DNA of 64,000 nucleotides from Lachnospiraceae bacterium AC3007 (GCA_000621405.1 KK211271.1:257632-321631), one strand, 5' to 3'. Counted from the first letter of the stretch, positions 43,850 to 52,926 are shown. Numbers and translations: made by a program. Notes: generated by a model not told the origin, from the sequence alone.

Positions 43850-43885
43850 GAATGTAATATAGATTACATTCGGTATTTTTGTCAA
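43850..43885 (-). promoter_or_regulatory. promoter with overlapping 22-bp operator-like dyad
   Basis: Minus strand: TTGACA (43885-43880), 18 bp, TATATT (43861-43856). A perfect dyad GAATGTAAT-N4-ATTACATTC (43850-43871) covers the -10 box. The core TGTAA-N6-TTACA resembles GlnR/TnrA sites but is one base short of their N7 spacing. A repressor or nitrogen regulator binding here would control the symporter. Confidence 0.65.
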
Positions 43886-43902
43886 GGGGTGTCAGGGGGA
43901 CT

Positions 43903-44238
43903 TCATCCGATGAATATGCCCATGAGGAATGACGCCATATTAGCTGCAAATGAAAAAGAGAAAGGCCGCTCCAGCGTCGGGATCAGCTTCCTGTAGATCA
44001 GCGCCTCGCATATCACGACGACGGCTTCCATCGCATATAAAAGAGGCCTGGCCCCTGCGACCCCCATCCTGAGCACGGCCATCATGAAGATCAGGTTGAG
44101 CACGGGATTGGTCAGTGTGTTCGCGGCCAGGACCACCGTAAGGTCCCTCGCGCTCTTTATACGAAAAAGCAGCGCCGCTGCCGTCTCCGTCGCTATCGTT
44201 ATTACATATGAAGAAATGAAGATAGCTTCTGTCTTCAC
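43903..44238 (-). CDS. small membrane protein of unknown function
   Basis: A 111-residue protein with three predicted helices. No family recognised. It begins one base after the end of the MFS gene and is the last gene of the SH3-MFS operon. Composition matches its neighbours. Confidence 0.65.
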   Translation of the reverse strand: MKTEAIFISSYVITIATETAAALLFRIKSARDLTVVLAANTLTNPVLNLIFMMAVLRMGVAGARPLLYAMEAVVVICEALIYRKLIPTLERPFSFSFAANMASFLMGIFIG

Positions 44239-44239
44239 C

Positions 44240-45397
44240 TTACGTCACCGTCTTTCTTGCTTCACTGTTTCCCGGGGTCACCGTCCTTTTTACATCACCA
44301 TTGTCCGGGATCACAGTCTTTCTTCCGCCTGCGAAGAAAAAGACCGCATACAGCAAAAGCAGGGATATTATGCACAGAATGCAAAGCCCCGCGCCCGATG
44401 CACCGACGCTGATGCCCGATACCATCGAGGGAAGCGTACCGAGAAAGAGAGCAAACATCAATACGCCAAAAGCCGCCCCCGGATAAGACGGAATGCATCC
44501 CGCCATCAGGAAGAGCGTGACCGGCATTGTCATATTGAATAAAAGCACCGAAGCGCATCCGAAAAAGGGGATCCTGAAAGATAAAAGAGCCGTGGCTCCC
44601 GCGATCAGAAGGGAAAGAAAAGAAGCGGTCCGGACACCTGCAAGATCCGCAAATATACCGCCAAGCATCTTTCCAAGGACGATGCAAAGAGTAAATATCA
44701 ATCCCGTAAGGAAGGTATCATTCCAGTCATACTTCGTAAGCGTCCCGTAATACGAACGGATAAAAACCACTGCAAAGACCGGAACAGCGCAGAGCACGGG
44801 CAGCTTCATCCCGGTAAAGGCAGGGACGTCACTGAGCGAAGGATGCTTCATCCCAGTATAGGCCGGGACGGATGCGCCCGAAGTCGCAGTATCGTCCCGC
44901 TCCCGGATGGATAACAAAAGCAGCACTCCGCAGACAAGCGGCAGGATAAAGAACACATGCCTTAGGGCAAATCCCGATCTCCCCCAGAATCTCCCAAGAA
45001 AGACTCCCAATGCGCCTGAGGATATAAAAATACCGGAAGGAGACATGCGGCTTCCCTGCCGTATCAGCACCTCTCTTCCGGCTCCGATATGAAAAAGACC
45101 GTTTCCGGTCCCGATTATCACTACAGTGAGCAGGGGATCGCGCCAGGAAAGAGCCGCAAGGCTTATGAGCAGACATCCCGCTGCCGCAAATATCCTGTCT
45201 TTACGGACAAGATCCGCTGCGATGCCCAAAAGCGCCGGCAGGGCAAAGGCCAGCAGATTGTAAAGAACAACGTAAAACAGCAACTCCCCGCCGTCTTTTG
45301 TGCGAGGCGGGATAAGAGCATTCATGCAGTAGATGCAGGACAGATCCACTGCAAAATGGATCACGGTAAAGAAGGGCAGATAAAAGCGCCTTGTCAT
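44240..45397 (-). CDS. MFS-type transporter with repeat-derived tail
   Basis: A 385-residue protein with about ten to twelve membrane helices and MFS-like symmetry. Substrate unknown. Two places carry short tandem duplications: a loop with VPAYTGMKHP and VPAFTGMKLP in the middle, and a C-terminal tail made of two and a half 11-residue repeats (TVIPDNGDVKR, TVTPGNSEARK). The tail corresponds to a 33-bp minisatellite that runs up to the stop codon. The start overlaps the SH3 gene stop by 4 bp. Confidence 0.8.
   Translation of the reverse strand: MTRRFYLPFFTVIHFAVDLSCIYCMNALIPPRTKDGGELLFYVVLYNLLAFALPALLGIAADLVRKDRIFAAAGCLLISLAALSWRDPLLTVVIIGTGNGLFHIGAGREVLIRQGSRMSPSGIFISSGALGVFLGRFWGRSGFALRHVFFILPLVCGVLLLLSIRERDDTATSGASVPAYTGMKHPSLSDVPAFTGMKLPVLCAVPVFAVVFIRSYYGTLTKYDWNDTFLTGLIFTLCIVLGKMLGGIFADLAGVRTASFLSLLIAGATALLSFRIPFFGCASVLLFNMTMPVTLFLMAGCIPSYPGAAFGVLMFALFLGTLPSMVSGISVGASGAGLCILCIISLLLLYAVFFFAGGRKTVIPDNGDVKRTVTPGNSEARKTVT
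44244..44309 (-). repeat. 33-bp minisatellite forming the MFS C terminus
   Basis: Two full units (44244-44276, 44277-44309) and a partial third, each close to GTCACCGTC...CCCGGG. They encode the hydrophilic tail of the MFS protein and stop at its last codons. Confidence 0.8.
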
Positions 45398-46134
45398 TTC
45401 TTTTTCAGCAGCAGAATGATCAGAACAGCAATCGCAGCGGAGGCAGCAATGACTACTATCAGCGCGATGATAATGACCTTATGCTTAAATGAAAGCCCCG
45501 TATCGGATGAGTCATCATTCTTCTTGCTTACATCTTCCGATGCCTCTTCATCATCCGATATCTCTTCTTCGGATGCTTCAGACTCGTTCGATACCTCCTC
45601 TTCAGTCGCTTCGGACTCTTTGGATGCGGCTTCTTCATCGGTATCTTCCGATGCGGCAGAAGAGCTCTGAGCCGCCTCATCCTCTTCGTCATTATCCGAC
45701 GATGCTTTTGATATCACCTTATCGGAAGCGGAATTAAAATCCGACTCCTTTGAAGGCTCCTCTTCTTCCGCGGGCTCTTCTTTATCAAAAGTTCTGCCCG
45801 TCGACTTAACCTGGGACAGAGCGACCCAGCCGTATGTACCGTCATACTCTGTCTCTCCCCAGTGATAGTCATGATCTCTTTGCTCATCACCCAATGCCTC
45901 TATGGTAAGGTATGTACCGTTGGGTATCTGAGTGATGATATCATAGGTCGTATCCGGACCGTACCTGAAATTCACATATCCGTCAGGCGCAGATACCACC
46001 ACTTCATACGAAGTATCAAGATAATCATACCAGTAAGACTCTGCATCCGCCCTTGCATCACAGGGTTTCAAAAAAGATAACGCGCAGATGAGCCCCATTA
46101 TGGCATATTTCAGACAGGTTTTTATCTTATTCAT
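45394..46134 (-). CDS. SH3-domain surface protein with C-terminal anchor
   Basis: A 246-residue protein. Start at ATG 46134 (MNKIKTCLKYA) after AAGGAGAAACC; signal peptide, then a bacterial SH3 (SH3b) domain at about 45-115 (YVNFRYGPDTTYDIITQIPNG ... GYGWVALSQV-like), a Ser/Glu/Asp-rich stalk and a C-terminal membrane helix with LLKKK. SH3b domains usually bind wall peptides. First gene of a coupled operon with the MFS transporter and the 111-residue protein. Confidence 0.8.
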   Translation of the reverse strand: MNKIKTCLKYAIMGLICALSFLKPCDARADAESYWYDYLDTSYEVVVSAPDGYVNFRYGPDTTYDIITQIPNGTYLTIEALGDEQRDHDYHWGETEYDGTYGWVALSQVKSTGRTFDKEEPAEEEEPSKESDFNSASDKVISKASSDNDEEDEAAQSSSAASEDTDEEAASKESEATEEEVSNESEASEEEISDDEEASEDVSKKNDDSSDTGLSFKHKVIIIALIVVIAASAAIAVLIILLLKKK

Positions 46135-46178
46135 CGGTTTCTCCTTATCCTGCTCATTACTGCAGGCCGTCACCGGAC

Positions 46179-46300
46179 GGACTGCAGATCATACTCTGTA
46201 CGACAGACTGTCACGCACCGGACTGCAGATTACGCTATGTACGACAGGCTGTCACGCCCCGGACTGCCGGGCACGCTCTGTATCTGCGGGCTGTTCTCAC
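46179..46300. repeat. 41-bp tandem repeat between glnA and the SH3 operon
   Basis: Two full 41-bp units (46179-46219, 46220-46260), each beginning GGACTGCAGAT and holding CTGTCACGC, and a diverged third (46261-46300) that runs into the last codons of glnA. Confidence 0.85.
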
Positions 46301-47727
46301 AGATCGTAGTACATGGCAAATTCCTCCGGATGAGGGATCTGCGATATCGTCTCGAGGTCCTTCTTTTCAAGGGCTATGAGCTGATCAAGAAGCCTCTCCG
46401 GGAAGACTCCGCCTTCGGTAAGGAAGTCGTGGTCCTTCTCAAGGGCTTCTATAGCCTCACCGAGGTTCTTCGGCAGGCCGGATATCTTTTTCTTCTCCTC
46501 GTCCGAGAGCTCATAGAGATTGAAATCATAAGGTCCCCAGCCCTTTTCGTGGGGATCGATCTTATTCTTCACGCCGTCGAGACCGGCCATCAGTATGGCC
46601 GAATATGCATAATACGGATTGCAGGTGGCATCGGGATTCCTGAGCTCGAAACGCTTGGTCTCGGGAGTCTTGGCGTAGGCCGGGATCCTGATCACGGCGC
46701 TCCTGTTAGCCATCGCATATCCTATCGTGACGGGAGCTTCAAAGCCGGGAACAAGCCTCTTGTACGAATTTGTCGAGGGATTCGTGATGGCGCATAATGC
46801 TGCGGCATGAGTCAGGAGTCCGCCCATGAAGTAGTGAGCCGTCTCACTGAGCTGCGCATACCTGTCCGGATCGTAGAATACAGGCTTGCCGTCTTTGAAA
46901 AGATGCATATGTACATGCATGCCGCTGCCGGCCTCGTGTGCCAGCGGCTTCGGCATGAAGGTCGCCGTGCATCCGTTAAGAATGGCTTCGTTCTTTATCA
47001 CATATTTGGCGGACATGGTGTCGTCTGCAAGTTTCAGCATGTCGCCGAGCTCGACCTCTATCTCCATCTGGCCGCAGCCTCCGACCTCGTGATGATGGTA
47101 TTTGACATCAATGCCCCAGTCGGCCATCGCAAGGCACATGCTGCTCCTTAAGGAATCATGTATATCCTGCGGAAGTGTCGTGTGATAGCCCTTGCCGTGC
47201 GGTATCTGAAAGCCGTTGTTATTTTCATCAGATTCACCGACCCAGGGAGCCTGACGGGTAAGGATCCTGGAACTTACCGTACCGCCGCTTATCTCATAGC
47301 CCACCTGATCGAAGATGTAGAATTCATACTCGGGTCCGATGCGCATCTCGTCGGCGACGCCCATCTCCTTCATATATTCAAGAGAGCGGATCGCGACATT
47401 CCTCGGATACTGGTCAAAAGGCCTGTTCTCCGGGAGATCGATGACCCGGACATCTCCTATCATCGACAGAGTCGGGATATCGGAATACGTGTCGATCACA
47501 GCCGAATCCAGCACAGGTACAAAGACCATGTCACTGTTTTCGATCGGCGCGTAGCCGTAGTTCGATCCGTCAAAGCCGATCCCGTGCTCCATGGTGCTCT
47601 CCGTGAGCCTCTCTGCCGGGATCGAGAGATGTCTCCAGCGACCGGTTATGTCCGTAAGCTTGAAATCAACGAACTGGATATCCTCCTCGCTTATCATGGT
47701 GCGGATATCAGATAGAGTTTTTGCCAT
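46297..47727 (-). CDS. glnA: glutamine synthetase
   Basis: A 476-residue enzyme. Start at ATG 47727 (MAKTLSDIRTMI) after GGGGGTAAC. Catalytic signatures: GFDGSNYGY, KYHHHEVGGCGQMEIE, GSGMHVHMH and the ATP region RIPAYAKTPETKRFE. It makes glutamine from glutamate, ammonia and ATP. The C-terminal codons overlap a 41-bp repeat. TATACT at 47775-47770 could be its -10 box; no perfect GlnR site was found by eye. Confidence 0.95.
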   Translation of the reverse strand: MAKTLSDIRTMISEEDIQFVDFKLTDITGRWRHLSIPAERLTESTMEHGIGFDGSNYGYAPIENSDMVFVPVLDSAVIDTYSDIPTLSMIGDVRVIDLPENRPFDQYPRNVAIRSLEYMKEMGVADEMRIGPEYEFYIFDQVGYEISGGTVSSRILTRQAPWVGESDENNNGFQIPHGKGYHTTLPQDIHDSLRSSMCLAMADWGIDVKYHHHEVGGCGQMEIEVELGDMLKLADDTMSAKYVIKNEAILNGCTATFMPKPLAHEAGSGMHVHMHLFKDGKPVFYDPDRYAQLSETAHYFMGGLLTHAAALCAITNPSTNSYKRLVPGFEAPVTIGYAMANRSAVIRIPAYAKTPETKRFELRNPDATCNPYYAYSAILMAGLDGVKNKIDPHEKGWGPYDFNLYELSDEEKKKISGLPKNLGEAIEALEKDHDFLTEGGVFPERLLDQLIALEKKDLETISQIPHPEEFAMYYDL

Positions 47728-47969
47728 AGTTGTTACCCCCTGTGTGGTTTGATTCCCTGAACACGATACAGTATAACACATAAGAGGGAAAAAACAGATT
47801 TCAGGCATTAACTTTTCATCCCGGTCTGCCGATAAATAAAGTAACAAAAAAATACAGTCCCGAAGGAGCAAGCGGATCCCGCAGACTCTGCTGTCAGGTT
47901 GGAAGATCGGCCGGGCGGCACGACAAAGGAACGTAACTCACAAGAAGGACGCTGAAAGGAGATTACCAC

Positions 47970-47993
47970 ATGAAACTGGTAAATCTGGACTAA
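47970..47993 (+). CDS. 7-codon ORF MKLVNLD
   Basis: ATG AAA CTG GTA AAT CTG GAC TAA, with AAAGGAG (47955-47961) eight bases upstream. The start codon sits in the loop of a GATTACCA/TGGTAAATC hairpin, and the stop is one base before the terminator stem. Coding is suggested by signal placement only. Confidence 0.4.
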   Translation: MKLVNLD

Positions 47994-47994
47994 G

Positions 47995-48024
47995 GGGTGT
48001 ATGGCCGAAGTCATACACCCTTTT
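47995..48024 (+). terminator. intrinsic terminator of the plus-strand RNA
   Basis: GGGTGTATG (47995-48003), loop GCCGAAGT, CATACACCC (48012-48020), then TTTT. A 9-bp perfect stem and U-run in the plus direction. Confidence 0.88.
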
Positions 48025-48085
48025 CCATTCTGATGATATATGCCGGGAACCGGACATCTCCCGCGAACCCGTATCACTTTCCACT

Positions 48086-48103
48086 CCCGGTATTCGAACC
48101 GGG
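48086..48103. other. small hairpin with T-loop-like sequence
   Basis: CCCGGT-ATTCGA-ACCGGG is a 6-bp stem just past the stop of the sugar-binding protein gene. The minus strand reads GGTTCGAATACC, like a tRNA T arm with a one-base shift, but no anticodon or acceptor part is present, so it is more likely a simple hairpin. Confidence 0.4.
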
Positions 48104-48113
48104 AACCCTCCCA

Positions 48114-49469
48114 TTAAGGTTTCACAGTCGCGATCCTGTCACTTATTTCCTTCAATACATCGTACGGATAATTCCTGAAGAAAGTATTGTATTCATTCGT
48201 GGGATCATGGGCAAAGTCCTCATTCTCCCAGAGCTCCTTATAGCATACGTCATATGAAAGGTCCGGCCACAGGATGCTTCTGACGTTGTCCTTATACATC
48301 TTCGCAAAGCAGATAAAATCAGCGGCAAGCTGTGGATCGGCAGAGGCCGCGCATATCACCGTGGCCGAATCATCAAGGCATACGGAGCACGGCTGACCGT
48401 CAGTGAAGACAGGACATTTTGTGATATACCACTTCCCGGACTCATCATGCATGTCCTGTACAAACCTGTCCATGAAGACAAGACTGCCGGTGAAGGAAGC
48501 AATGCTTCCGGTGGCGATATCTCCGGGGATATCGTAAGATGACTTTGCCATTCCTGAGCTGATCCACCCCTGATACTGAGCCTGCATATTCGAGACGGCA
48601 GATGCCGTATTCTCGGGCTCGTTGCTGTATTCGGCAAGTGCCAGCATCGGCCAGACCGGATCCTCCTGATCCACGACTGTAAAATATTTTCCGGCAGCTG
48701 CCGGAGACGCTCCAAACCTCTCACCAAGTGCTTTGTAATCGTCCCATGTCTTTACGGAATCCACATCTTTTTGGGTGATCCCTGCTGCCTCAAGCAGCTC
48801 CATGTTCCAGTACTGGACCGCCGCTCCCATCCTGAACGGGACGGCGTATCTTTTGCCGTCGCTTCCTTTATATACATCCGTCCGGGCCTGATGCATAAAG
48901 AAGATATACGGGGCATAAGCCGTATCCAGAGGGTACAGCCGGTCGGACAGCCCCTCCGTCAACTCTGCAAAACTGAACGCATCTATGTCACATATGTCGG
49001 GCGCTCCTTCTCCGGTCTGAAGCGCCGTGATGAGCGAATCATGCAGCTCGTTATAAGGCATGACCTTAAAGGTTATCTCAAGAGTATAGTCCGGATCCTC
49101 ATCGTTCCATTTGCCCAAAAGCTTCCTGTAGTACTGGACATGGGCATCGCTGTATGTCCAGAGAGTGAGAGGAACCCCCTTGGGATCTCCGTCCTTGATG
49201 GCATCTCCCTCCTCCGTGACTACATCCGCCGTGGCAGAACTGACCCTTCCTGTGAGCCCCGCGCTGAGAGCGCCGCTTGCAGGCTGCTCTACAATCTTTC
49301 TGCTCTCGGGCGCGCTCTCTATCCCCTCGCGGATCGACGCCGCGATCTTTGATTCACCGACAGGGCTTTTGGGCCTGTCACAGCCGGAGACAAGGATGGC
49401 TGTAAAGAACAGCATCGCCAGGACAGCCGGGATATGCAGTGATCTTTTCTTCTTTACCTCTTTCTTCAT
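48114..49469 (-). CDS. family 1 extracellular solute-binding lipoprotein
   Basis: A 451-residue protein with a signal peptide and lipobox LVSGC, then the family 1 pattern LTLWTYSDAHVQYYRKLLGKW and ITFKVMPYNELHDSL. This group binds sugars, oligosaccharides or polyols for ABC importers. No permease or ATPase lies next to it, so it is a lone binding protein or a sensor. Stop at 48114. Confidence 0.85.
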   Translation of the reverse strand: MKKEVKKKRSLHIPAVLAMLFFTAILVSGCDRPKSPVGESKIAASIREGIESAPESRKIVEQPASGALSAGLTGRVSSATADVVTEEGDAIKDGDPKGVPLTLWTYSDAHVQYYRKLLGKWNDEDPDYTLEITFKVMPYNELHDSLITALQTGEGAPDICDIDAFSFAELTEGLSDRLYPLDTAYAPYIFFMHQARTDVYKGSDGKRYAVPFRMGAAVQYWNMELLEAAGITQKDVDSVKTWDDYKALGERFGASPAAAGKYFTVVDQEDPVWPMLALAEYSNEPENTASAVSNMQAQYQGWISSGMAKSSYDIPGDIATGSIASFTGSLVFMDRFVQDMHDESGKWYITKCPVFTDGQPCSVCLDDSATVICAASADPQLAADFICFAKMYKDNVRSILWPDLSYDVCYKELWENEDFAHDPTNEYNTFFRNYPYDVLKEISDRIATVKP

Positions 49470-49567
49470 ATTATAAGATTATACAACCAAAACCCGCAGT
49501 ATAAAACCTGTAAAGGAATCCTCCTGACAGGGTACTAAGGCGCGCCGGTCGTTCTTATTTCTTATGA

Positions 49568-49596
49568 TTGACTGTAGTTACCGCCGTCCGTATAAT
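49568..49596 (+). promoter_or_regulatory. sigma-A promoter of the GGDEF gene
   Basis: TTGACT (49568-49573), 17 bp, TATAAT (49591-49596). Expected start near 49603, giving a leader of about 94 bases. The leader has a hairpin GCCCTTA...GCCCG / CGGGC-TAAGGGC at about 49650-49680 just before the ribosome binding site GCGAGG. Confidence 0.85.
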
Positions 49597-49696
49597 TGTT
49601 TTATTCTTAAATAAACGCGGTTTTCGTTTGAGATCATATTCCGCCCTTATATCGCCCGCATGATATCGGGCTAAGGGCTGCAAAGCGAGGCGTATC

Positions 49697-51001
49697 ATGC
49701 AATTCAAAGTGGATCAGGACTTCATCAACTCAATAGTGAATTACTTCATCGGAGGCATCTGCGCATTTAATATCGACTCCAAAAGCCGCAGTATAGAGCC
49801 ATTGTACTTCAATGACGGATTCTACCGTATGTTCAGCGGCGACAAGGCCGATATAGACCGTATCTTCAAGGATATCCGCATCTCCATCATCCCCGACGAC
49901 ATGCCCATATTCGAGCAGGGGATCGATGACATACTCGCGGACAACGGCGCTGCGGAATTCGAGTTCAGGATAGTGAATTTTGACGGAAGCCTCATGTGGC
50001 TCAGGTTCCACGGCAATCTCTACTCAAGAGAAGGCGATTCCAATATAGTGAGCGCCGTCATACTGGACTGCACCGAGGAAAAGACGATCGAGGAGGAGCT
50101 GAAGCGTCAGTCGGATTACATGCATCTCCTCATGGATACAGACATAACCTTCGACTTCAACTGCAGGACTGACGTCTGCATCTACAGATTTACAAAGACC
50201 GACTCTCTGGAGCATGATTCCGTGATCAACGGCTACCACGACAGGATACCGACTCTCGGGATCCACGAGGAAGACCTTGAGACCTTCACGGAAGTCATAG
50301 ACGGGGCCATGACCCATCCGCACAGGGATTCTCTGGAGTTCCGCTCGGTGGGGCTCATCAATCCCTCGGATGATTATCGCTGGTATCGCGCGGACGTGGT
50401 CAGCATCCTCGGCAAGGAAGGCTACGTATCCCATGTGATAGGCCACATCGTGGACATCCACGAGAGCAAGCTCAAGGAGATAGAGCTGAAGCTCAGAGCG
50501 GATCACGACGGACTCACCGGCCTTATGAACAAACAGGCTACCGAGACCCTGATCTGCAACACTCTGGAACAGTACAGGCAAGGAAAAGATATCAAGGGCG
50601 CCCTTATGATCCTTGATACGGACGATTTCAAGACGATCAACGACACCTACGGCCACAGCGCGGGCGACAGGGTGCTCTCCACGATCGGAGACGTGATAAG
50701 AAATAACTTCAAGGGAATGGACGTGACAGGACGCATAGGCGGCGACGAATTCATGATCTTCATGCACAATATCCGCAGAAGTTCCGATGCTGAGGTCCTG
50801 GCAGCAAAGATCCAGGATACCATACGGCATTCATTTGCCGGGCAGCCCTACGAAAATAAGGTCTCGATGTCGATCGGAATAGTCAACGTGCCCGAATTCG
50901 GCACGGATTTCAGGGATCTCTACGACAAAGCCGACAGAGCGCTCTACTGCGTCAAGTCAAACGGCAAAGCAGGTCACAGGTCATATTCCGAAGATATGTG
51001 A
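49697..51001 (+). CDS. PAS-GGDEF diguanylate cyclase
   Basis: A 434-residue cytoplasmic protein. Two PAS/PAC-like sensor regions (about 1-130 and 140-265) precede a GGDEF domain (about 270-430) with an intact active-site GGDEF at 348-352 (GRIGGDEFMIF). The inhibitory RxxD site is altered to KGMD, so product feedback may be weak. It should make cyclic di-GMP from two GTP; the PilZ protein at 22194-22538 is a possible receptor. Own promoter and hairpin leader. Confidence 0.92.
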   Translation: MQFKVDQDFINSIVNYFIGGICAFNIDSKSRSIEPLYFNDGFYRMFSGDKADIDRIFKDIRISIIPDDMPIFEQGIDDILADNGAAEFEFRIVNFDGSLMWLRFHGNLYSREGDSNIVSAVILDCTEEKTIEEELKRQSDYMHLLMDTDITFDFNCRTDVCIYRFTKTDSLEHDSVINGYHDRIPTLGIHEEDLETFTEVIDGAMTHPHRDSLEFRSVGLINPSDDYRWYRADVVSILGKEGYVSHVIGHIVDIHESKLKEIELKLRADHDGLTGLMNKQATETLICNTLEQYRQGKDIKGALMILDTDDFKTINDTYGHSAGDRVLSTIGDVIRNNFKGMDVTGRIGGDEFMIFMHNIRRSSDAEVLAAKIQDTIRHSFAGQPYENKVSMSIGIVNVPEFGTDFRDLYDKADRALYCVKSNGKAGHRSYSEDM

Positions 51002-51028
51002 TATCAGGTGCAAAGGGAGACTTATCTT

Positions 51029-52831
51029 TCACAATACATTCATAAGGGCGGACAGACCGCCCTTTTTATATACATCTTTATAGAAGCCGACCTCTTCTCT
51101 TATCATCAGATCTATCTCCCTCATTCCCAGTAGTTCTACCGGGGCTTTATCGTCTGTAAGGATGAGATCGCCTCCTTTATACACATTAGTAACACCCCTG
51201 ATGTTGACCATCAGTTGATACAGTTCATCCTTCATGGTTATGTTATCCAGTGCTGCATCAAATCTTGCAAGGATATCCCCAGTTCCAACAGTCTTCACAT
51301 TCGTAACGCTTCTTACATTATCAACACCGGCTGCGCCGCCGGAATTTTTGACGGCAAAAAGTTCCCTGTTGGTATACCCCTTAACATCGACCACCGCCAC
51401 CGACGGGAAGACAGATGCGATCGTATCGGACAGGTGTTCGTTTATATTTCCCTTCATATCGGAGTGCATGTTCATATTGACGACAAGGACTCCGTTATCC
51501 TTCAGATGAGCGTATACTTCCCTGAAAAACTCGACTGAGGACATCTGGAAGGGTATGGATATGTCCTGGTACGCATCTACCATGATAACGTCGTATTTCC
51601 CGTCCACAGCGTGAAGATATGCCCTTCCGTCATATGTTGCGACAGGTGTTTCGGGGTCTGCCTCAAAGTATCTGTAGGACAGATCCGTTATCCTGTCATC
51701 TATCTCAACGCCTGTGATATTAATATTATCATAATATCGTTTGCATTGCTTTGCGAAGGTTCCCGTGCCCATCCCGAGTATCAGAACATCAGTGTTTTCG
51801 GGCTCTTCGGCACTTTCGGACCCTTTGGCGCTTTCGGTCTCTTCGGCGTTTTTATCCTCCGTGCCGACGTCTGATTTTAATCTCGCTCCGGCGATCAGCG
51901 GAGCGGCCATCGCATAGTCATAATACATGCCGGAGAGCTCATCTGACTTCATCATGACAGACTGCACTCCGAAGAGGACATTGGTCGAAAGATATACGGC
52001 CCTGTCATCCTCCGAGACCTTGAGATAATTGTATACAGACTCTCCTTCGTAAGTGATGTCCTTCTCCCAGAAGGCGAACGAGTCCGAATTACCGAATACG
52101 GCGCACAGTATGAAGAGTATCACCGCTATGACGCAGAGCTTTACATGGGAGCGCTTGGAGATGAAGTAAGCAAGCCCGGTGATAAGGATTATCCCTGAAA
52201 ATACAAGAAATGTGACGGCGGTTCCGACAGCGGGGATCGTGACAAAGGTCGGCATGAACGTGCCTATGATGGAGCCTATGGTATTGGCAGCCCCGAGCTG
52301 TCCCACTATCTTCCCTGAATCGCCCAGAGCGCCGTTATCGCCGTTTTGGGCCGGTGCAGAGGGATTACCGCCACCGCTCCTTAAAAGCGTGTATTTGGCA
52401 AGGGAAGGCGTCACAGTACCCAGAAGAAAGAGCGGGAACACGAATATCACCATACAGGCCACGAAAGCCGCGATAATAAGGAGATGCGTGCTGATAGTCA
52501 GTATCAGCACTCCGGATATCAGGATTATGAGGTACTTCCCGATCACGGGGATCGCCGCTATCCATACGGAAGCTATGATGAGCCTCCTGTACAGGATATC
52601 GGGCGAAGGATCCCTGTCCGCGCTCCTTCCGCCGTATACGTTGCCGAGCGCCATGGCTATCATTATCGTCCCTATTATAATTGTCCAGACTATCTGGCTC
52701 GAAGAGAAATACGGGGCCAGAAGGCGCGATGCGCCGAGCTCGACCGCCATGACTCCCATCCCGGCAAAAAACTCGGTGATGTACAGATATAATCTGCTGC
52801 TTAAGATATCAGCTTCGGGTTTGTTTTCCAA
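51029..52831 (-). CDS. membrane-fused spermidine-synthase-like protein
   Basis: A 600-residue protein. Seven to eight membrane helices (1 to about 260) are fused to a Rossmann-type aminopropyltransferase-like domain with GMGTGTFAKQCKRYY, VEIDDRI and VMVDAYQ. Fused proteins of this type are widespread but their reaction is not proven. Start is TTG 52831 with AAAGGAG eight bases upstream. A Glu/Ser/Ala repeat insert (ESAKGSESAEEPE) lies just before the Rossmann fold. It is unlinked to other polyamine genes. Confidence 0.85.
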   Translation of the reverse strand: MENKPEADILSSRLYLYITEFFAGMGVMAVELGASRLLAPYFSSSQIVWTIIIGTIMIAMALGNVYGGRSADRDPSPDILYRRLIIASVWIAAIPVIGKYLIILISGVLILTISTHLLIIAAFVACMVIFVFPLFLLGTVTPSLAKYTLLRSGGGNPSAPAQNGDNGALGDSGKIVGQLGAANTIGSIIGTFMPTFVTIPAVGTAVTFLVFSGIILITGLAYFISKRSHVKLCVIAVILFILCAVFGNSDSFAFWEKDITYEGESVYNYLKVSEDDRAVYLSTNVLFGVQSVMMKSDELSGMYYDYAMAAPLIAGARLKSDVGTEDKNAEETESAKGSESAEEPENTDVLILGMGTGTFAKQCKRYYDNINITGVEIDDRITDLSYRYFEADPETPVATYDGRAYLHAVDGKYDVIMVDAYQDISIPFQMSSVEFFREVYAHLKDNGVLVVNMNMHSDMKGNINEHLSDTIASVFPSVAVVDVKGYTNRELFAVKNSGGAAGVDNVRSVTNVKTVGTGDILARFDAALDNITMKDELYQLMVNIRGVTNVYKGGDLILTDDKAPVELLGMREIDLMIREEVGFYKDVYKKGGLSALMNVL

Positions 52832-52845
52832 AATAATAACTCCTT

Positions 52846-52926
52846 TGTTTACATAATGTATTTACAATAATTAGTTTGCATAATTGGTATACATATTTTA
52901 TTTACATAATGCTATTTATGTTGACC
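52846..52926. repeat. cluster of degenerate copies of the 11-bp word
   Basis: In an A/T-rich spacer, TGTTTACATAA (52846), AGTTTGCATAA (52873), GGTATACATAT (52886), TATTTACATAA (52899) and TTATGTTGACC (52916) follow each other, each one or two mismatches from GGTTTACATAA or its complement. The last overlaps the stop codon of the cbiA C-terminal ORF. The first lies 15 bp upstream of the TTG start at 52831. Confidence 0.65.

Larger units (their letters stand above)
47790..48024 (+). ncRNA. candidate small RNA / micro-ORF transcript
   Basis: This covers most of the 386-bp stretch 47728-48113 without an ordinary gene. On the plus strand it has several tight hairpins (GCGG-ATC-CCGC, GCAGA-C-TCTGC, GCC-GGGC-GGC between 47870 and 47920), an ideal AAAGGAG and a 7-codon ORF, and ends in an intrinsic terminator. 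The 5' end is inferred only; TTAACT and TAAATA around 47810-47838 are a weak promoter match. I could not match it to SRP, 6S, tmRNA or a known riboswitch. Confidence 0.5.

Noticed and set aside
47870-47920. SRP (4.5S) RNA
   Set aside because: The bases CTGTCAGGTT and GGAAG are suggestive, but the conserved GGAAGCAGC-type loop is missing.
48086-48103. tRNA fragment or attachment site
   Set aside because: Only a T-arm-like 6-bp hairpin is present; the loop is one base off and no anticodon, D arm or acceptor stem can be found.
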